Source of the DNA: DASSJT01 sp963715025
GTDB lineage: Bacteria > Actinomycetota > Actinomycetes > Actinomycetales > Dermatophilaceae
Direction of reading: 5' to 3'
DNA: 64,000 nt
NCBI GenBank assembly: GCA_963715025.1
Contig: CAVQQQ010000002.1
Span: 744,001-808,000, forward strand
Program-made: the position numbers and the translations under genes
The notes under the pieces: model-generated
What the model saw: only the letters and a program-made list of their open reading frames with translations
The model's database searches: none
What the model was told of the DNA's origin: nothing
Part shown: piece after piece, positions 1 to 9,478 of the stretch
Position numbering within the stretch: the first letter of the stretch is position 1
Layout: every line of letters starts with the position of its first letter

Positions 1-1
1 C

Positions 2-547
2 GTGAAGTCAACGTCCACCACCGAGACGTTTGCCGCGGTGAAACTCCTGATCGACTCGCGCCGCTGGGCGAGCGTCCCCTTCTACCTGCGCACCGGCAAG
101 CGCCTCGGCAAGCGGGTCACGGAGATTGCCGTGGTCTTCAAGAGGGCCCCACACTTGCCGTTCGCCGACACGGCCACCGAGGAGCTCGGCCAGAACGCCA
201 TCGTCATCCGGGTGCAGCCCGACGAGGGCATCACCATGCGGTTCGGCGCGAAGGTGCCCGGGGCCCAGATGGAGGTCCGCGACGTCACGATGGACTTCGG
301 CTACGGCCGGTCGTTCACCGAGTCCTCCCCCGAGGCGTACGAGCGCCTCATCCTCGACGTCCTGCTCGGCGACCCTCCGCTCTTTCCCCGCCACGAGGAG
401 GTCGAGCTGTCCTGGCGGATCCTCGACCCGGTGGAGAGGTTCTGGGCCAAGAACGGACGGCCAGATCCGTATCCCTCCGGCGGCTGGGGACCCACGAGCG
501 CCGACGACATGATGAAGCGTGACGGTCGCACGTGGAGGATGCCGTGA
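2..547 (+). CDS. zwf: Glucose-6-phosphate 1-dehydrogenase, C-terminal part (5' end outside window)
   Basis: Oxidises glucose-6-phosphate to 6-phosphogluconolactone with NADP+, the first step of the oxidative pentose phosphate pathway. Only the last ~181 residues are present. The frame is open to the left edge and the first GTG is probably internal. Family features of the C-terminal domain are visible: FYLRTGKRL near residue 26, NAIVIRVQPDEGI near 65, and the tail around DPVERFWAKNG. The stop overlaps the opcA start by 4 nt (GTGA), and opcA and pgl follow, as in other actinobacterial pentose-phosphate operons. The identification is secure; the true start is unknown. Confidence 0.93.
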   Translation: MKSTSTTETFAAVKLLIDSRRWASVPFYLRTGKRLGKRVTEIAVVFKRAPHLPFADTATEELGQNAIVIRVQPDEGITMRFGAKVPGAQMEVRDVTMDFGYGRSFTESSPEAYERLILDVLLGDPPLFPRHEEVELSWRILDPVERFWAKNGRPDPYPSGGWGPTSADDMMKRDGRTWRMP

Positions 548-1998
548 TCATCGACCTGCCCAGCACCACCGCCGCCGCGGTCAGCAAGAAGCTCGTGCAG
601 CTCCGTGAGGACGTCGGCTCCATGGCGCTCGGCCGTGTGCTCACGCTCGTGATCGTCGTCAACGAGCTCGACGCCGAGACCGCGATCGAGGCGGCCAACG
701 ACGCGAGCCACCAGCACCCGTGCCGCATCATCACTGTTGTCCTGGCCAACAAGCGGGGAGCGGCGCGGCTCGACGCGCAGATCCGCGTCGGCGGCGATGC
801 CGGTGCGAGCGAGGTGGTCGTCCTGCGCCTCTACGGCCCCCTGATCGACCACGGCCGCAGCGTGGTCACGCCGCTGCTGCTGCCCGACTCGCCGGTCGTA
901 GCCTGGTGGCCCAAGGAAGCCCCGCCGGACGTCTCGGTCGACCCGATCGGCGCGATGGCCCAGCGGCGCATCACCGATGCCGCCGAGGCCCCCTCGCCCC
1001 TCGCCGAGGTCCGCCGGAGGGCGAAGACCTACGCAGCCGGCGATACCGATCTGGCGTGGACGCGGATCACCCTCTGGCGCGGACTGCTCGCCGCGGCGCT
1101 CGACCAGCCGCCCTACGAGCCGGTGCTGGCGGCCACGGTTACGGGTGGCACCGACTCGGCCTCCACCGACCTGCTGGCCGCCTGGCTGGCGAATACCCTG
1201 CGGTGCCCGGTAACCCGCGCCCGCAGCCGGGCCGGCACCGGCATGCAGAGCGTGCGGCTGGAGCGCAAGAGCGGCAACGTCGACCTCGTCCGCCCGGAGG
1301 GCAGCATCGCCACCCTGACCCAGCCCGGACAGCCGGACCGGAGGATCTCCCTGGCGCGTCGCCACACGGCCGAGTGCCTGGCCGACGAACTCCGCCGCCT
1401 CGATCCAGACGACGTCTACCGGGACACGATCATCAAGGGCCTCCCCAAGGTCCTCAGCAAGGGGCGCAGCAAGACGGCGAGCGAGGCCATCGCCGAGGGC
1501 GAGGCGCCCTCCGCGAAGGAAGCCGAGCGGCGGGCACGGGCCATCCAGCGCCGCAGTTCGCACAAGTCCAGCAGTGCCATGGTCGAGGCCTCGCCGCCGC
1601 CGCCCCCGCCCGACACGACGACGGTCAAGAAGGCTGCGGCCAAGAAGCTCGCCGCGAAGCGCGCAGAGGGGTCACACTCCGACGCCGCCGAGGCGTACCC
1701 GACTCCGACGCCACGGCCCAGGCCGCGAGCTCGTGAGCACCAGCCCGCTGGTGGTGGTCATCCACCGCGACCGGCAGCTGCTGGCCGACGCGGCCGCGGC
1801 CCGGCTCGTGACCGCCATCGTCGACACGCAGGCTTCGCGTGGGGAGGCCGACATCGTGCTCACCGGTGGGTCCATGGGCAGCGCGATCCTCTCGTCGCTG
1901 GCCGCAAGCCCGGCCCGCGACGCCATCGACTGGACGAGGCTCCACGTGTGGTGGGGCGACGAGCGCTTCCTCCCCTCGGGCGACCCCGAACGGAATGA
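544..1998 (+). CDS. opcA: Glucose-6-phosphate dehydrogenase assembly protein OpcA (3' end probably frameshifted)
   Basis: OpcA is the actinobacterial/cyanobacterial accessory factor of glucose-6-phosphate dehydrogenase. The GTG at 544 is chosen because it overlaps the zwf stop and gives the family N-terminus (VIIDLPSTTAAAVSKK). The literal frame runs 484 residues, longer than the ~300-400 usual, and its last ~88 codons overlap pgl in another frame with low-complexity Arg/Pro-rich sequence. A one-base deletion at CCC 1698-1700 explains this: after that point the alternative frame reads PDSDATAQAASS and stops at 1734-1736, giving a GTGA overlap with pgl. The genuine C-terminus is probably there, after an Ala/Lys-rich stretch. 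Function is secure; the end is doubtful. Confidence 0.85.
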   Translation: MIIDLPSTTAAAVSKKLVQLREDVGSMALGRVLTLVIVVNELDAETAIEAANDASHQHPCRIITVVLANKRGAARLDAQIRVGGDAGASEVVVLRLYGPLIDHGRSVVTPLLLPDSPVVAWWPKEAPPDVSVDPIGAMAQRRITDAAEAPSPLAEVRRRAKTYAAGDTDLAWTRITLWRGLLAAALDQPPYEPVLAATVTGGTDSASTDLLAAWLANTLRCPVTRARSRAGTGMQSVRLERKSGNVDLVRPEGSIATLTQPGQPDRRISLARRHTAECLADELRRLDPDDVYRDTIIKGLPKVLSKGRSKTASEAIAEGEAPSAKEAERRARAIQRRSSHKSSSAMVEASPPPPPPDTTTVKKAAAKKLAAKRAEGSHSDAAEAYPTPTPRPRPRAREHQPAGGGHPPRPAAAGRRGRGPARDRHRRHAGFAWGGRHRAHRWVHGQRDPLVAGRKPGPRRHRLDEAPRVVGRRALPPLGRPRTE

Positions 1999-2515
1999 GA
2001 CCCAGGCGCGCCGGGCCCTGCTCGACGCGGTCCCCCTGCCGCCTAACCACGTCCATGCCATGCCCGCCAGCGACGGCCCCGACGGTCTCGATGTCGAGGC
2101 GGCGGCCCGGAGGTATGCCGCTGAGCTGGCGCAGAGGGCAGCCCCGGGCCACGACCTGCCACGGTTCGACGTACTCATGCTCGGTGTGGGCCCGGACGCC
2201 CACGTGGCGTCGCTGTTCCCCGAGCACCCCGCAGCCCACGAGGAGGAGCAGGCGGTGGTCGGCGTGCACGGCGCCCCCAAACCCCCACCCACCCGGATCT
2301 CCCTGACCTTCCCTGCCCTGTGCTCGGCACGGGAGGTCTGGTTCCTGGTTGCCGGCGCCGACAAGGCCCGGGCCGTGGGTCTTGCCCTATCGGGCGCGGG
2401 CCGGCTTCAGGCACCCGCCGCGGGGGTGAGCGGCACGCGGTCGACGACGTGGCTGCTCGACCGTCCGGCGGCCAGCCACGTGCCTCCGGCGCTGGTGCGG
2501 ATCAGCTCTCCCTGA
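1733..2515 (+). CDS. pgl: 6-phosphogluconolactonase
   Basis: Hydrolyses 6-phosphogluconolactone, the second oxidative pentose-phosphate step. It is 260 residues long, normal for the DevB-type family. Family signatures include the GGSMGSAIL region near residue 41, WWGDERF near 72 and LMLGVGPDAHVASLFPE near 150, where the usual Gly of GPDGH is Ala. The start GTG at 1733 lies where a frame-corrected opcA would stop, so translational coupling is likely. It is the last gene of the zwf-opcA-pgl unit and converges on rbpA 67 bp away; I see no clear terminator between them. Confidence 0.9.
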   Translation: MSTSPLVVVIHRDRQLLADAAAARLVTAIVDTQASRGEADIVLTGGSMGSAILSSLAASPARDAIDWTRLHVWWGDERFLPSGDPERNETQARRALLDAVPLPPNHVHAMPASDGPDGLDVEAAARRYAAELAQRAAPGHDLPRFDVLMLGVGPDAHVASLFPEHPAAHEEEQAVVGVHGAPKPPPTRISLTFPALCSAREVWFLVAGADKARAVGLALSGAGRLQAPAAGVSGTRSTTWLLDRPAASHVPPALVRISSP

Positions 2516-2582
2516 CCGGGCCCGGGCGCGCACATCCCCGCGCTTTCAGGAGTCGACCGGACCTGTGGGTCGGGGCGCGAAC

Positions 2583-2933
2583 CTACTGGATCAAGCCGCG
2601 GTCACGCAGGGACTGCAGCGCCTCGTCGAGGATGGCCTGGCCGTCGGCATCGGAGCGGCGCTCCTTCACATAGGCCAAGTGTGTTTTGTAGGGCTCGACC
2701 TTGGGCGGAGCGGGCGGGTTGGTCTGGTCCTGGCCGGCCGGGAACCCGCACCGTGGGCAGTCCCACTGCTCGGGGACGACGAGACCCGGCTCCTCGGCAA
2801 AACTTGGTCGGGTCTCATGCCCGTTGGAGCACCAGTAGGAGACGAATACGCGCGGCGCGGCATCGCCCCGCTCGGCTTCACCCATGGGGCCGGCACCGAC
2901 CCGGCTGCCACGAATGGCGTTGCCACCAGCCAT
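2583..2933 (-). CDS. rbpA: RNA polymerase-binding protein RbpA
   Basis: Actinobacterial transcription factor that binds RNA polymerase and group 1/2 sigma factors and stabilises open complexes. It is 116 residues long, typical of the family. The central zinc-binding core is visible (YWCSNGHETRPSF near residue 33 and WDCPRCG near 57), followed by the C-terminal sigma-interacting segment rich in Glu and Arg. A good Shine-Dalgarno (AAAGGA) precedes the ATG. It is the last gene of the minus-strand glycolytic series, 28 bp after secG. High confidence. Confidence 0.95.
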   Translation of the reverse strand: MAGGNAIRGSRVGAGPMGEAERGDAAPRVFVSYWCSNGHETRPSFAEEPGLVVPEQWDCPRCGFPAGQDQTNPPAPPKVEPYKTHLAYVKERRSDADGQAILDEALQSLRDRGLIQ

Positions 2934-2961
2934 CGTTCAGGAGTCCTTTCGGAGTCGGCAC

Positions 2962-3207
2962 TCAGGCCGAGAAGCGGTCGATCAGGCCAAGGCCGACGAT
3001 GCAAGTGAACCAGATGATGGCCACCGCCACCGTGAACCGGTCGAGGTTGCGCTCGGCCACTGAGGACGACCCCAGCGACGTGGACATGCCGCCACCGAAC
3101 ATGTCCGAGAGGCCGCCGCCCTTGCCCTTGTGGAGCAGGATGAGCAGGGTCAGGAACAGGCTGCCGATGACCAGCAGGACCTGAAGTCCGATACGAACGG
3201 CTTCCAC
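2962..3207 (-). CDS. secG: Preprotein translocase subunit SecG
   Basis: Small accessory subunit of the SecYEG channel. It has 81 residues and two hydrophobic segments (about residues 5-24 and 58-77). The family loop between them contains HKGKGGGLSDMFGGG. It starts at GTG 3207 and lies between tpiA and rbpA, the common actinobacterial arrangement. High confidence from motif, size and context. Confidence 0.95.
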   Translation of the reverse strand: MEAVRIGLQVLLVIGSLFLTLLILLHKGKGGGLSDMFGGGMSTSLGSSSVAERNLDRFTVAVAIIWFTCIVGLGLIDRFSA

Positions 3208-3291
3208 GAGTACCCAATCTGTCTAGACGTCGAGGCTGCACGCAGCAGCACGGGCCAGAATACCTTCCCCCGGCGAGGAGCGTGGCCGCCC

Positions 3292-4101
3292 TCAGCCAGC
3301 AGCGGTGATGTGGTCGCGGTAGCGGCAGATGGAGGCGAACTCATCGACCACGATCGACGCGCCGCCGACCAGCGCCCCGTCGACGTCCTCCTGGGCCATG
3401 ATCGCGGCGATGTTGTTGGCCTTGACCGAGCCGCCGTAGAGGATGCGGATGCCGTCAGCGGTGCCCCCCGTGTAGAGGTCGGCCAGTTTCGTGCGGATCG
3501 CGGCGCACACCTCCTGAGCATCCTCGGGCGTCGCCACCTCCCCGGTGCCGATCGCCCAGACCGGCTCGTAGGCGATCACGATGGTGCGGACCTGCTCGAC
3601 CGGGATACCGGCCAGCCCCGCCTCCACCTGCGCCAGCACGTGCTCGACGTGGCGCCCCTCTTGGCGGACGTCGAGCCCCTCCCCCACGCAGAAGATCGGG
3701 GTCAGCCCATGCCGGTACGCCGCCTTCAGCTTGGCGTTGACCACCGCGTCGTCCTCCGCGTGGTACTCGCGCCGCTCGCTGTGGCCCACGACGGCATACC
3801 GGCAGCCGAGCTTGGCGAGGAAAGCGCCGCTGACCTCACCGGTGTAGGCGCCGGCGTCGTGCCGGGACAGGTCCTGGGCACCGAAGGTGAGGTGCAGCTT
3901 GTCGCCCTCGATCAGGGTCTGCACGCTGCGCAGGTCCGTGAACGGCGGCAGCACGGCCACCTCGACGGCGGCGAAGTCGTGGCGGGCGTCGCGCAGGGTC
4001 CAGTCCAGCTTCTGGACCAGGTGGGTGCCCTGGAGGTGGTCGAGGTTCATCTTCCAGTTGCCCGCCATCAGTGGCGTGCGGCCGGTGGTCGCGGCGGCCA
4101 T
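3292..4101 (-). CDS. tpiA: Triose-phosphate isomerase
   Basis: Interconverts dihydroxyacetone phosphate and glyceraldehyde-3-phosphate. It is 269 residues long, a normal TIM-barrel size. The catalytic elements are present: AGNWKMN with Lys17, VGHSERR containing the electrophilic His, and AYEPVWAIGTG with the catalytic Glu. It lies downstream of gap and pgk on the same strand, 68 bp after the pgk stop. One GTATGCCG octamer (4115-4122) sits in that gap and another copy is inside the gene. Confidence 0.96.
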   Translation of the reverse strand: MAAATTGRTPLMAGNWKMNLDHLQGTHLVQKLDWTLRDARHDFAAVEVAVLPPFTDLRSVQTLIEGDKLHLTFGAQDLSRHDAGAYTGEVSGAFLAKLGCRYAVVGHSERREYHAEDDAVVNAKLKAAYRHGLTPIFCVGEGLDVRQEGRHVEHVLAQVEAGLAGIPVEQVRTIVIAYEPVWAIGTGEVATPEDAQEVCAAIRTKLADLYTGGTADGIRILYGGSVKANNIAAIMAQEDVDGALVGGASIVVDEFASICRYRDHITAAG

Positions 4102-4169
4102 CAGACTCCTTCTGGTATGCCGCTGGGCTGGGTCCCGCGGGACCCCGCCGCAGCCGGGGGGTTCAGCGG

Positions 4170-5375
4170 TCAGCCCTGCTCCTCCAGGACGCTCAGGCCC
4201 GGGAGCTCCTTGCCCTCGAGGTACTCGAGACTGGCGCCGCCGCCGGTGGAGATGTGCCCGAACTGGCTGTCGTCATAGCCGAGCTCACGCACCGCCGCCG
4301 CGGAGTCGCCTCCGCCGACGACAGTCAGGGCGCCCTTCTCGGTTGCCTCGACGAGGGCCTCTGCGACGGCATCCGTGCCCGCGGCATACGGCCCCATCTC
4401 GAACGCCCCCATCGGGCCGTTCCAGAACACGGTCCTGGCGTCCTTGAGCTTTTCGGCGAAGAAGTAGCCGGACTCGGGCCCGATGTCGAGCCCCATGCGA
4501 TCGGCCGGAATCGCACCGGCTGGGTAGATGCGTGGATCGGCATCGGCCGCGAACGCGGTGGCCGCGACGATGTCGACGGGGAGCACGATCTCGACCCCCC
4601 GCCGGTGAGCCTGGTCGAGGTAGCCCTTGACCGCCTCGATCTGGTCGGCTTCGAGCAGGCTCGTGCCGACTTCGTAGTCCTGCGCGGCCAGGAAGGTGAA
4701 GACCATGCCGCCACCGATGAGCAGGCGGTCGGCGGTCTTGAGCAGGCTGTCGATGACACCGAGCTTGTCGGACACTTTCGCGCCGCCCAGCACCACGGCA
4801 TACGGCCGCTCTGGGCTCTCGGTGAGGCGCCTGAGCACGCCCACCTCGGCCTCCACCAGCCCGCCCACTGCCGCCGGCAGGAGGCGGGCCACGTCGTAGA
4901 CGCTCGCCTGCTTGCGGTGCACCACGCCGAAGCCGTCAGAGACGAACGCGTCGGCCAGCCCCGCGAGCTGCCGGGCGAACTCGGCGCGCTCGTCGTCGGT
5001 CTTGGCGGTCTCCCCCGGGTTGAACCGGAGGTTCTCCAGCAGGACCACGTCGCCATCCTGAGCCGCCGCAACCGCGGCCTGGGCGCTTGCCCCCACCGTG
5101 TCGGTGGCGAAGGCGACCTCGCGGCCGAGCACCTCGCCGAGACGCTGGGCCACGGGCGCGAGCGAGTACTTCGCCTCGGGCGCTCCCTTGGGCCGCCCGA
5201 GGTGGGCGCACACTATGACGCGTGCGCCCGCCTCGGACAGGCGCCGGATGGTCGGCGCCGAGGCCCGGATCCGCCCGTCGTCGGTGATGGTCTGGCCATC
5301 GAGCGGCACGTTGAGGTCGGACCGGACGAGAACCCGCTTACCGCGCAGGTCGCCCAGGTCGGCGATCGACTTCAT
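4170..5375 (-). CDS. pgk: Phosphoglycerate kinase
   Basis: Transfers phosphate from 1,3-bisphosphoglycerate to ADP in glycolysis. It is 401 residues long and complete. Family features include RSDLNVPLDG near residue 18, the VCAHLGRPKG substrate region near 55, GGAKVSDKLG in the hinge/nucleotide domain and the C-terminal VVGGGDSAAA loop. It begins 13 bp after the gap stop and is probably cotranscribed with gap and tpiA. It contains two CGGCATAC octamers (4382, 4796). Confidence 0.96.
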   Translation of the reverse strand: MKSIADLGDLRGKRVLVRSDLNVPLDGQTITDDGRIRASAPTIRRLSEAGARVIVCAHLGRPKGAPEAKYSLAPVAQRLGEVLGREVAFATDTVGASAQAAVAAAQDGDVVLLENLRFNPGETAKTDDERAEFARQLAGLADAFVSDGFGVVHRKQASVYDVARLLPAAVGGLVEAEVGVLRRLTESPERPYAVVLGGAKVSDKLGVIDSLLKTADRLLIGGGMVFTFLAAQDYEVGTSLLEADQIEAVKGYLDQAHRRGVEIVLPVDIVAATAFAADADPRIYPAGAIPADRMGLDIGPESGYFFAEKLKDARTVFWNGPMGAFEMGPYAAGTDAVAEALVEATEKGALTVVGGGDSAAAVRELGYDDSQFGHISTGGGASLEYLEGKELPGLSVLEEQG

Positions 5376-5388
5376 GTGGCAGATCGCC

Positions 5389-6393
<1,005 letters not shown>

Positions 6394-6533
6394 TGTTTGC
6401 CGTGCCTTCCGGGATCGATGCCTGCCGCCGCACGCGGCAGATGTGCTTCGCCCAGCCTATTGCGTGCCCACGGACCGTGGCAGCCCGGTCCGGAGTACGG
6501 TCCGGTAACCGGCGTCGCCCCTCTTTGGGCTGC

Positions 6534-6558
6534 CCTTTGTCGGGTCACCCGATAAAGG
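6534..6558 (-). terminator. Probable rho-independent-type hairpin after whiA
   Basis: An 11-bp inverted repeat, CCTTTGTCGGG against CCCGATAAAGG with one G-T pair and a 3-nt loop, begins about 12 bp past the whiA stop. It lies in the 177-bp gap between whiA and gap. No long T-run follows, which is common in high-GC genomes. It probably separates the whiA transcript from gap. Nothing else is recognisable in the gap. Confidence 0.5.
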
Positions 6559-6570
6559 TGGGGCAGCGGG

Positions 6571-7551
6571 TCAGGCGTCGAGCATCTCCGGGGTGAGGTT
6601 GGCCTCGGTGCCGGGGATGCCGAGGTCGGCGGCGCGCTTGTCGGCCATCGCCAGGAGCCGGCGGATCCGCCCCGCGACGGCGTCCTTGGTCAGCGCCGGC
6701 ACGGCGAGCTGGCCGAGTTCCTCCAGCGAGGCCTGCTTGTGCTCGAGCCGCAGTGCGCCAGCTTCGCGAAGGTGGTCAGGCACGTCATCGCCGAGGATCT
6801 CCAGGGCCCGCTGGACCCGAGCCCCGGCCGCGACCGCCGCCCGGGCCGAGCGCCTCAGGTTGGCGTCGTCGAAGTTGGCCAGCCGGTTGGCCGTTGCCCG
6901 GACCTCCCGGCGCATGCGCCGCTCCTCCCACGCGAGGACCGCCTCGTGGGCGCCGAGGCGGGTCAGCATGGCGCCGATGGCGTCGCCGTCGCGGATGACC
7001 ACCCGGTCGACACCCCGCACCTCGCGCGCCTTGGCCTGGATGCCAAGGCGGCGCGCCGCGCCCACGAGAGCAAGAGCTGCCTCGGGCCCCGGGCAGGTCA
7101 CCTCCAGTGCGGACGAGCGACCCGGCTCGGTGAGCGAGCCGTGAGCGAGAAACGCACCTCGCCACGCGGCCTCCGAGTCGCACGCGGAGGCGCTGACCAC
7201 CTTGGGGGGCAGACCGCGAACTGGTCGCCCTCGGCCGTCGATGAGACCGGTCTGCCGGGCCAGGGCCTCGCCGTCCTGCACCACCCTGACGACGTAGCGG
7301 CTGCCCTTTCGGATTCCCCCGGCGGCCAGCACCATGACCTCCGAGTGGTGGCCGTAGACGTCGTGGATGTCGCGGCGCAGCCGCCGGGCCGCATTGGCCG
7401 TGTCGAGCTCGGCCTCAACGACGATCCGGCCGCCGACGATGTGCAGCCCGCCGGCGAAGCGGAGTGTCGCCGCCATCTCGGACTTGCGGCAGCAAGGCTT
7501 GGTCACGTCCAGCCTGCTGAGCTCGTCCTTGACCTTCGCCGTCATCGCCAT
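6571..7551 (-). CDS. whiA: DNA-binding protein WhiA (sporulation/cell-division regulator family)
   Basis: Conserved Gram-positive protein with a degenerate LAGLIDADG-endonuclease fold and a C-terminal helix-turn-helix. In Streptomyces it acts with WhiB in developmental division control. It is 326 residues from ATG 7551, the start matching family N-termini (MAMTAKVKDELSRL). Conserved segments include LRFAGGLHI, RGAFLAHGSLTEPGRSSALE, RATANRLANFDDAN and the HTH SLEELGQLAVPALTKDAVAGR near the end. It lies 60 bp downstream of yvcK in the classic uvrC-rapZ-yvcK-whiA cluster. Confidence 0.95.
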   Translation of the reverse strand: MAMTAKVKDELSRLDVTKPCCRKSEMAATLRFAGGLHIVGGRIVVEAELDTANAARRLRRDIHDVYGHHSEVMVLAAGGIRKGSRYVVRVVQDGEALARQTGLIDGRGRPVRGLPPKVVSASACDSEAAWRGAFLAHGSLTEPGRSSALEVTCPGPEAALALVGAARRLGIQAKAREVRGVDRVVIRDGDAIGAMLTRLGAHEAVLAWEERRMRREVRATANRLANFDDANLRRSARAAVAAGARVQRALEILGDDVPDHLREAGALRLEHKQASLEELGQLAVPALTKDAVAGRIRRLLAMADKRAADLGIPGTEANLTPEMLDA

Positions 7552-7611
7552 GCGAATCATCCTGTCATCCCGTCGTCCCAGCGCTGCCCGTCGATCGCGC
7601 CCCCGTGCGCA

Positions 7612-8550
7612 TCACCCAAGAATGTCACGGTAGGCAGCCGCCAGCCTCAGGGAGTCGTGTTGCCCGGGAGCGCCTCGCTTGGATACCGGGGCCACCACAA
7701 GCTGGGCGCCGCACCGCTCCGCGGCCGCTCGCAGCTCACCCTCGCTGCCGACCACACTCGGGTCCGCCAGCACGACGTCGAGCCGGAACTCCGGGACGTG
7801 GCTGCGCAGGCTCTCGAGGTGGGCCTCCGCGGAGAACCCGGCAGTCTCGTTGGTGTGCATCTCCAGGTTGAGCGTGAGGACCCGCCGGGCCGGGGTCTCG
7901 ATCAGGCCCTGCCGCAGCGCGGGCACCAGTAGGTGTGGCATCACCGATGTGAACCACGAGCCAGGGCCGAGGACCACCCAGTCGGCGCTGCGCACCGCGA
8001 GCACGCTCTCGCGACAGGCGGGAGGGTCCTGAGGCTCGAGGGCAACCGAGCGCACCCGACCGGCGGTCGTGGCCACGGCAGCCTGACCGCGGACCGTCGT
8101 CACCGCGCCAGAGTGGGCGGGATCGGCCCCCTCGACCTCGGCCCGGATCTCCAGCGGCACTGCGGCCATGGGCAGAACCCGCCCCCGCGCGTTCAGCAGG
8201 CGGCCCACCAGGGTCAACCCGGCAACCGGATCCGGGTGGATCTCCCACAGAGCCGTGATCAGCAGGTTGCCGAGGGCATGGCCGCCGAGCGGCCCGGTGC
8301 CGCGGAACCGGTGCTGCAGGACGTCACGCCAGGTGTGGCCCCACTCGGTGTCGTCGCACAGCGCCGAGAGCGCCATGCGAAGGTCCCCCGGCGGCAGGAT
8401 GTCGAACTCCTCGCGCAGGCGCCCGCTCGACCCGCCGTTGTCGGCGACGGTCACCACCGCGGTGATCTCCTCGCACACCAGTCGGAGGGCGGACAAGGAG
8501 GCGGAGAGCCCGTGGCCGCCGCCGAGGGCCACGACAGATGGCCCACTCAC
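7612..8550 (-). CDS. yvcK: YvcK/CofD-like gluconeogenesis factor
   Basis: Member of the YvcK family, which in Bacillus and mycobacteria is linked to carbon-source-dependent peptidoglycan synthesis and binds UDP-sugars. It is 312 residues long. The N-terminal nucleotide-binding motif is ALGGGHGLSASL near residue 7, followed by VADNGGSSGRLR and PPGDLRMAL. GTG 8550 is chosen because it lies just past the rapZ stop and directly precedes the conserved Gly-rich motif; upstream codons are out of family. The role here is inferred from family. Confidence 0.9.
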   Translation of the reverse strand: MSGPSVVALGGGHGLSASLSALRLVCEEITAVVTVADNGGSSGRLREEFDILPPGDLRMALSALCDDTEWGHTWRDVLQHRFRGTGPLGGHALGNLLITALWEIHPDPVAGLTLVGRLLNARGRVLPMAAVPLEIRAEVEGADPAHSGAVTTVRGQAAVATTAGRVRSVALEPQDPPACRESVLAVRSADWVVLGPGSWFTSVMPHLLVPALRQGLIETPARRVLTLNLEMHTNETAGFSAEAHLESLRSHVPEFRLDVVLADPSVVGSEGELRAAAERCGAQLVVAPVSKRGAPGQHDSLRLAAAYRDILG

Positions 8551-8560
8551 CCGGGCCGCC

Positions 8561-9478
8561 TCACTCTTGTCCGAGGTCGCGGTGGACGACGAACGTGGCG
8601 ACCTCCTCGGTCGCCAGGGCATGGGCCAGGGCCTCCGAGATGGCCACGGAGCGGTGCTTGCCGCCCGTGCACCCCACCGCCAGCGTGGCGTAGCGCCGCC
8701 CCTCCCGCCGGTAGCCCGCGGCGACCGGTCCCATGAGGTCGACGACGCGCTTCACGAACTCGTCTGCGCCCTCCTGGGCCATGACGAACTCCGCAACCGG
8801 CCGGTCCTTGCCGGTGAAGCCGCGCAGCTCGGGGATCCAGTAGGGGTTGGGCAGGAACCTCAGGTCGAAGACGAAATCCGCGTCAAGCGGTATGCCGTAC
8901 TTGAACCCGAACGACATGACGGCAAGTCTGAGGGCCGGTCCCCGCTGGCCGGAGAACACCGGCGCGACCTTCTTGGCGAGCTGGTGGACGTTGAGCCCCG
9001 AGGTGTCGATGACGATGTCGGCCTCGGAGCGCAGGTCGCCCAGCAGCTCCCGCTCGCGAGTGATGCCGTCCAGCAGGAGGCCGTCGCCCTGGAGAGGATG
9101 CGGCCGCCGGACACTCTCGAAGCGCCGCACCAGGGCCTCGTCGGTGGCGTCGAGGAACACCAGGTTGGGCGCCCAGCCCCGGTCGCGCAGGCTGGCCATG
9201 GCTCCCCGGAGGCTGCCGAAGAATCCCCTCGCCCGGACGTCGACCACCGCGGCAATGCGCACCGGGTTTTCCGACTCGTGTGCGGGCTCGGCGACCTGCT
9301 CCTGGGCGGCCGCCAGCTCCGCGAGGGGCAGCAGCAGGTGGGGCGGGATGTTGTCCACGACGTACCAGCCGCTGTCCTCCATGACGTTGGCCGCGGTGGA
9401 CCGGCCGGCGCCGCTCATGCCGGTCAGGATCACGAACTCCGCCGGTTTGCGGATGTCTGGTTCCTGCCCTGCCGTCAC
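8561..9478 (-). CDS. rapZ: RNase adapter protein RapZ (P-loop ATPase/GTPase)
   Basis: Family of P-loop nucleotide-binding proteins. The E. coli homologue directs RNase E to the sRNA GlmZ and senses glucosamine-6-phosphate; the actinobacterial role is less clear. It is 305 residues long, with Walker A GMSGAGRST at 20-28, a conserved FLDA segment, and CTGGKHRSV in the C-terminal domain. The start GTG 9478 overlaps the uvrC stop by 4 nt (GTGA), so it is translationally coupled. Confidence 0.94.
   Translation of the reverse strand: MTAGQEPDIRKPAEFVILTGMSGAGRSTAANVMEDSGWYVVDNIPPHLLLPLAELAAAQEQVAEPAHESENPVRIAAVVDVRARGFFGSLRGAMASLRDRGWAPNLVFLDATDEALVRRFESVRRPHPLQGDGLLLDGITRERELLGDLRSEADIVIDTSGLNVHQLAKKVAPVFSGQRGPALRLAVMSFGFKYGIPLDADFVFDLRFLPNPYWIPELRGFTGKDRPVAEFVMAQEGADEFVKRVVDLMGPVAAGYRREGRRYATLAVGCTGGKHRSVAISEALAHALATEEVATFVVHRDLGQE

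Noticed and set aside
301..1563. 420-residue minus-strand ORF opposite opcA
   Set aside because: Shadow of opcA in high-G+C DNA; Arg/Gly/Asp-rich with no domain, and opcA is clearly the real gene.
3130..4278. 382-residue plus-strand ORF opposite secG and tpiA
   Set aside because: Antisense shadow; low-complexity composition and no recognisable motif.
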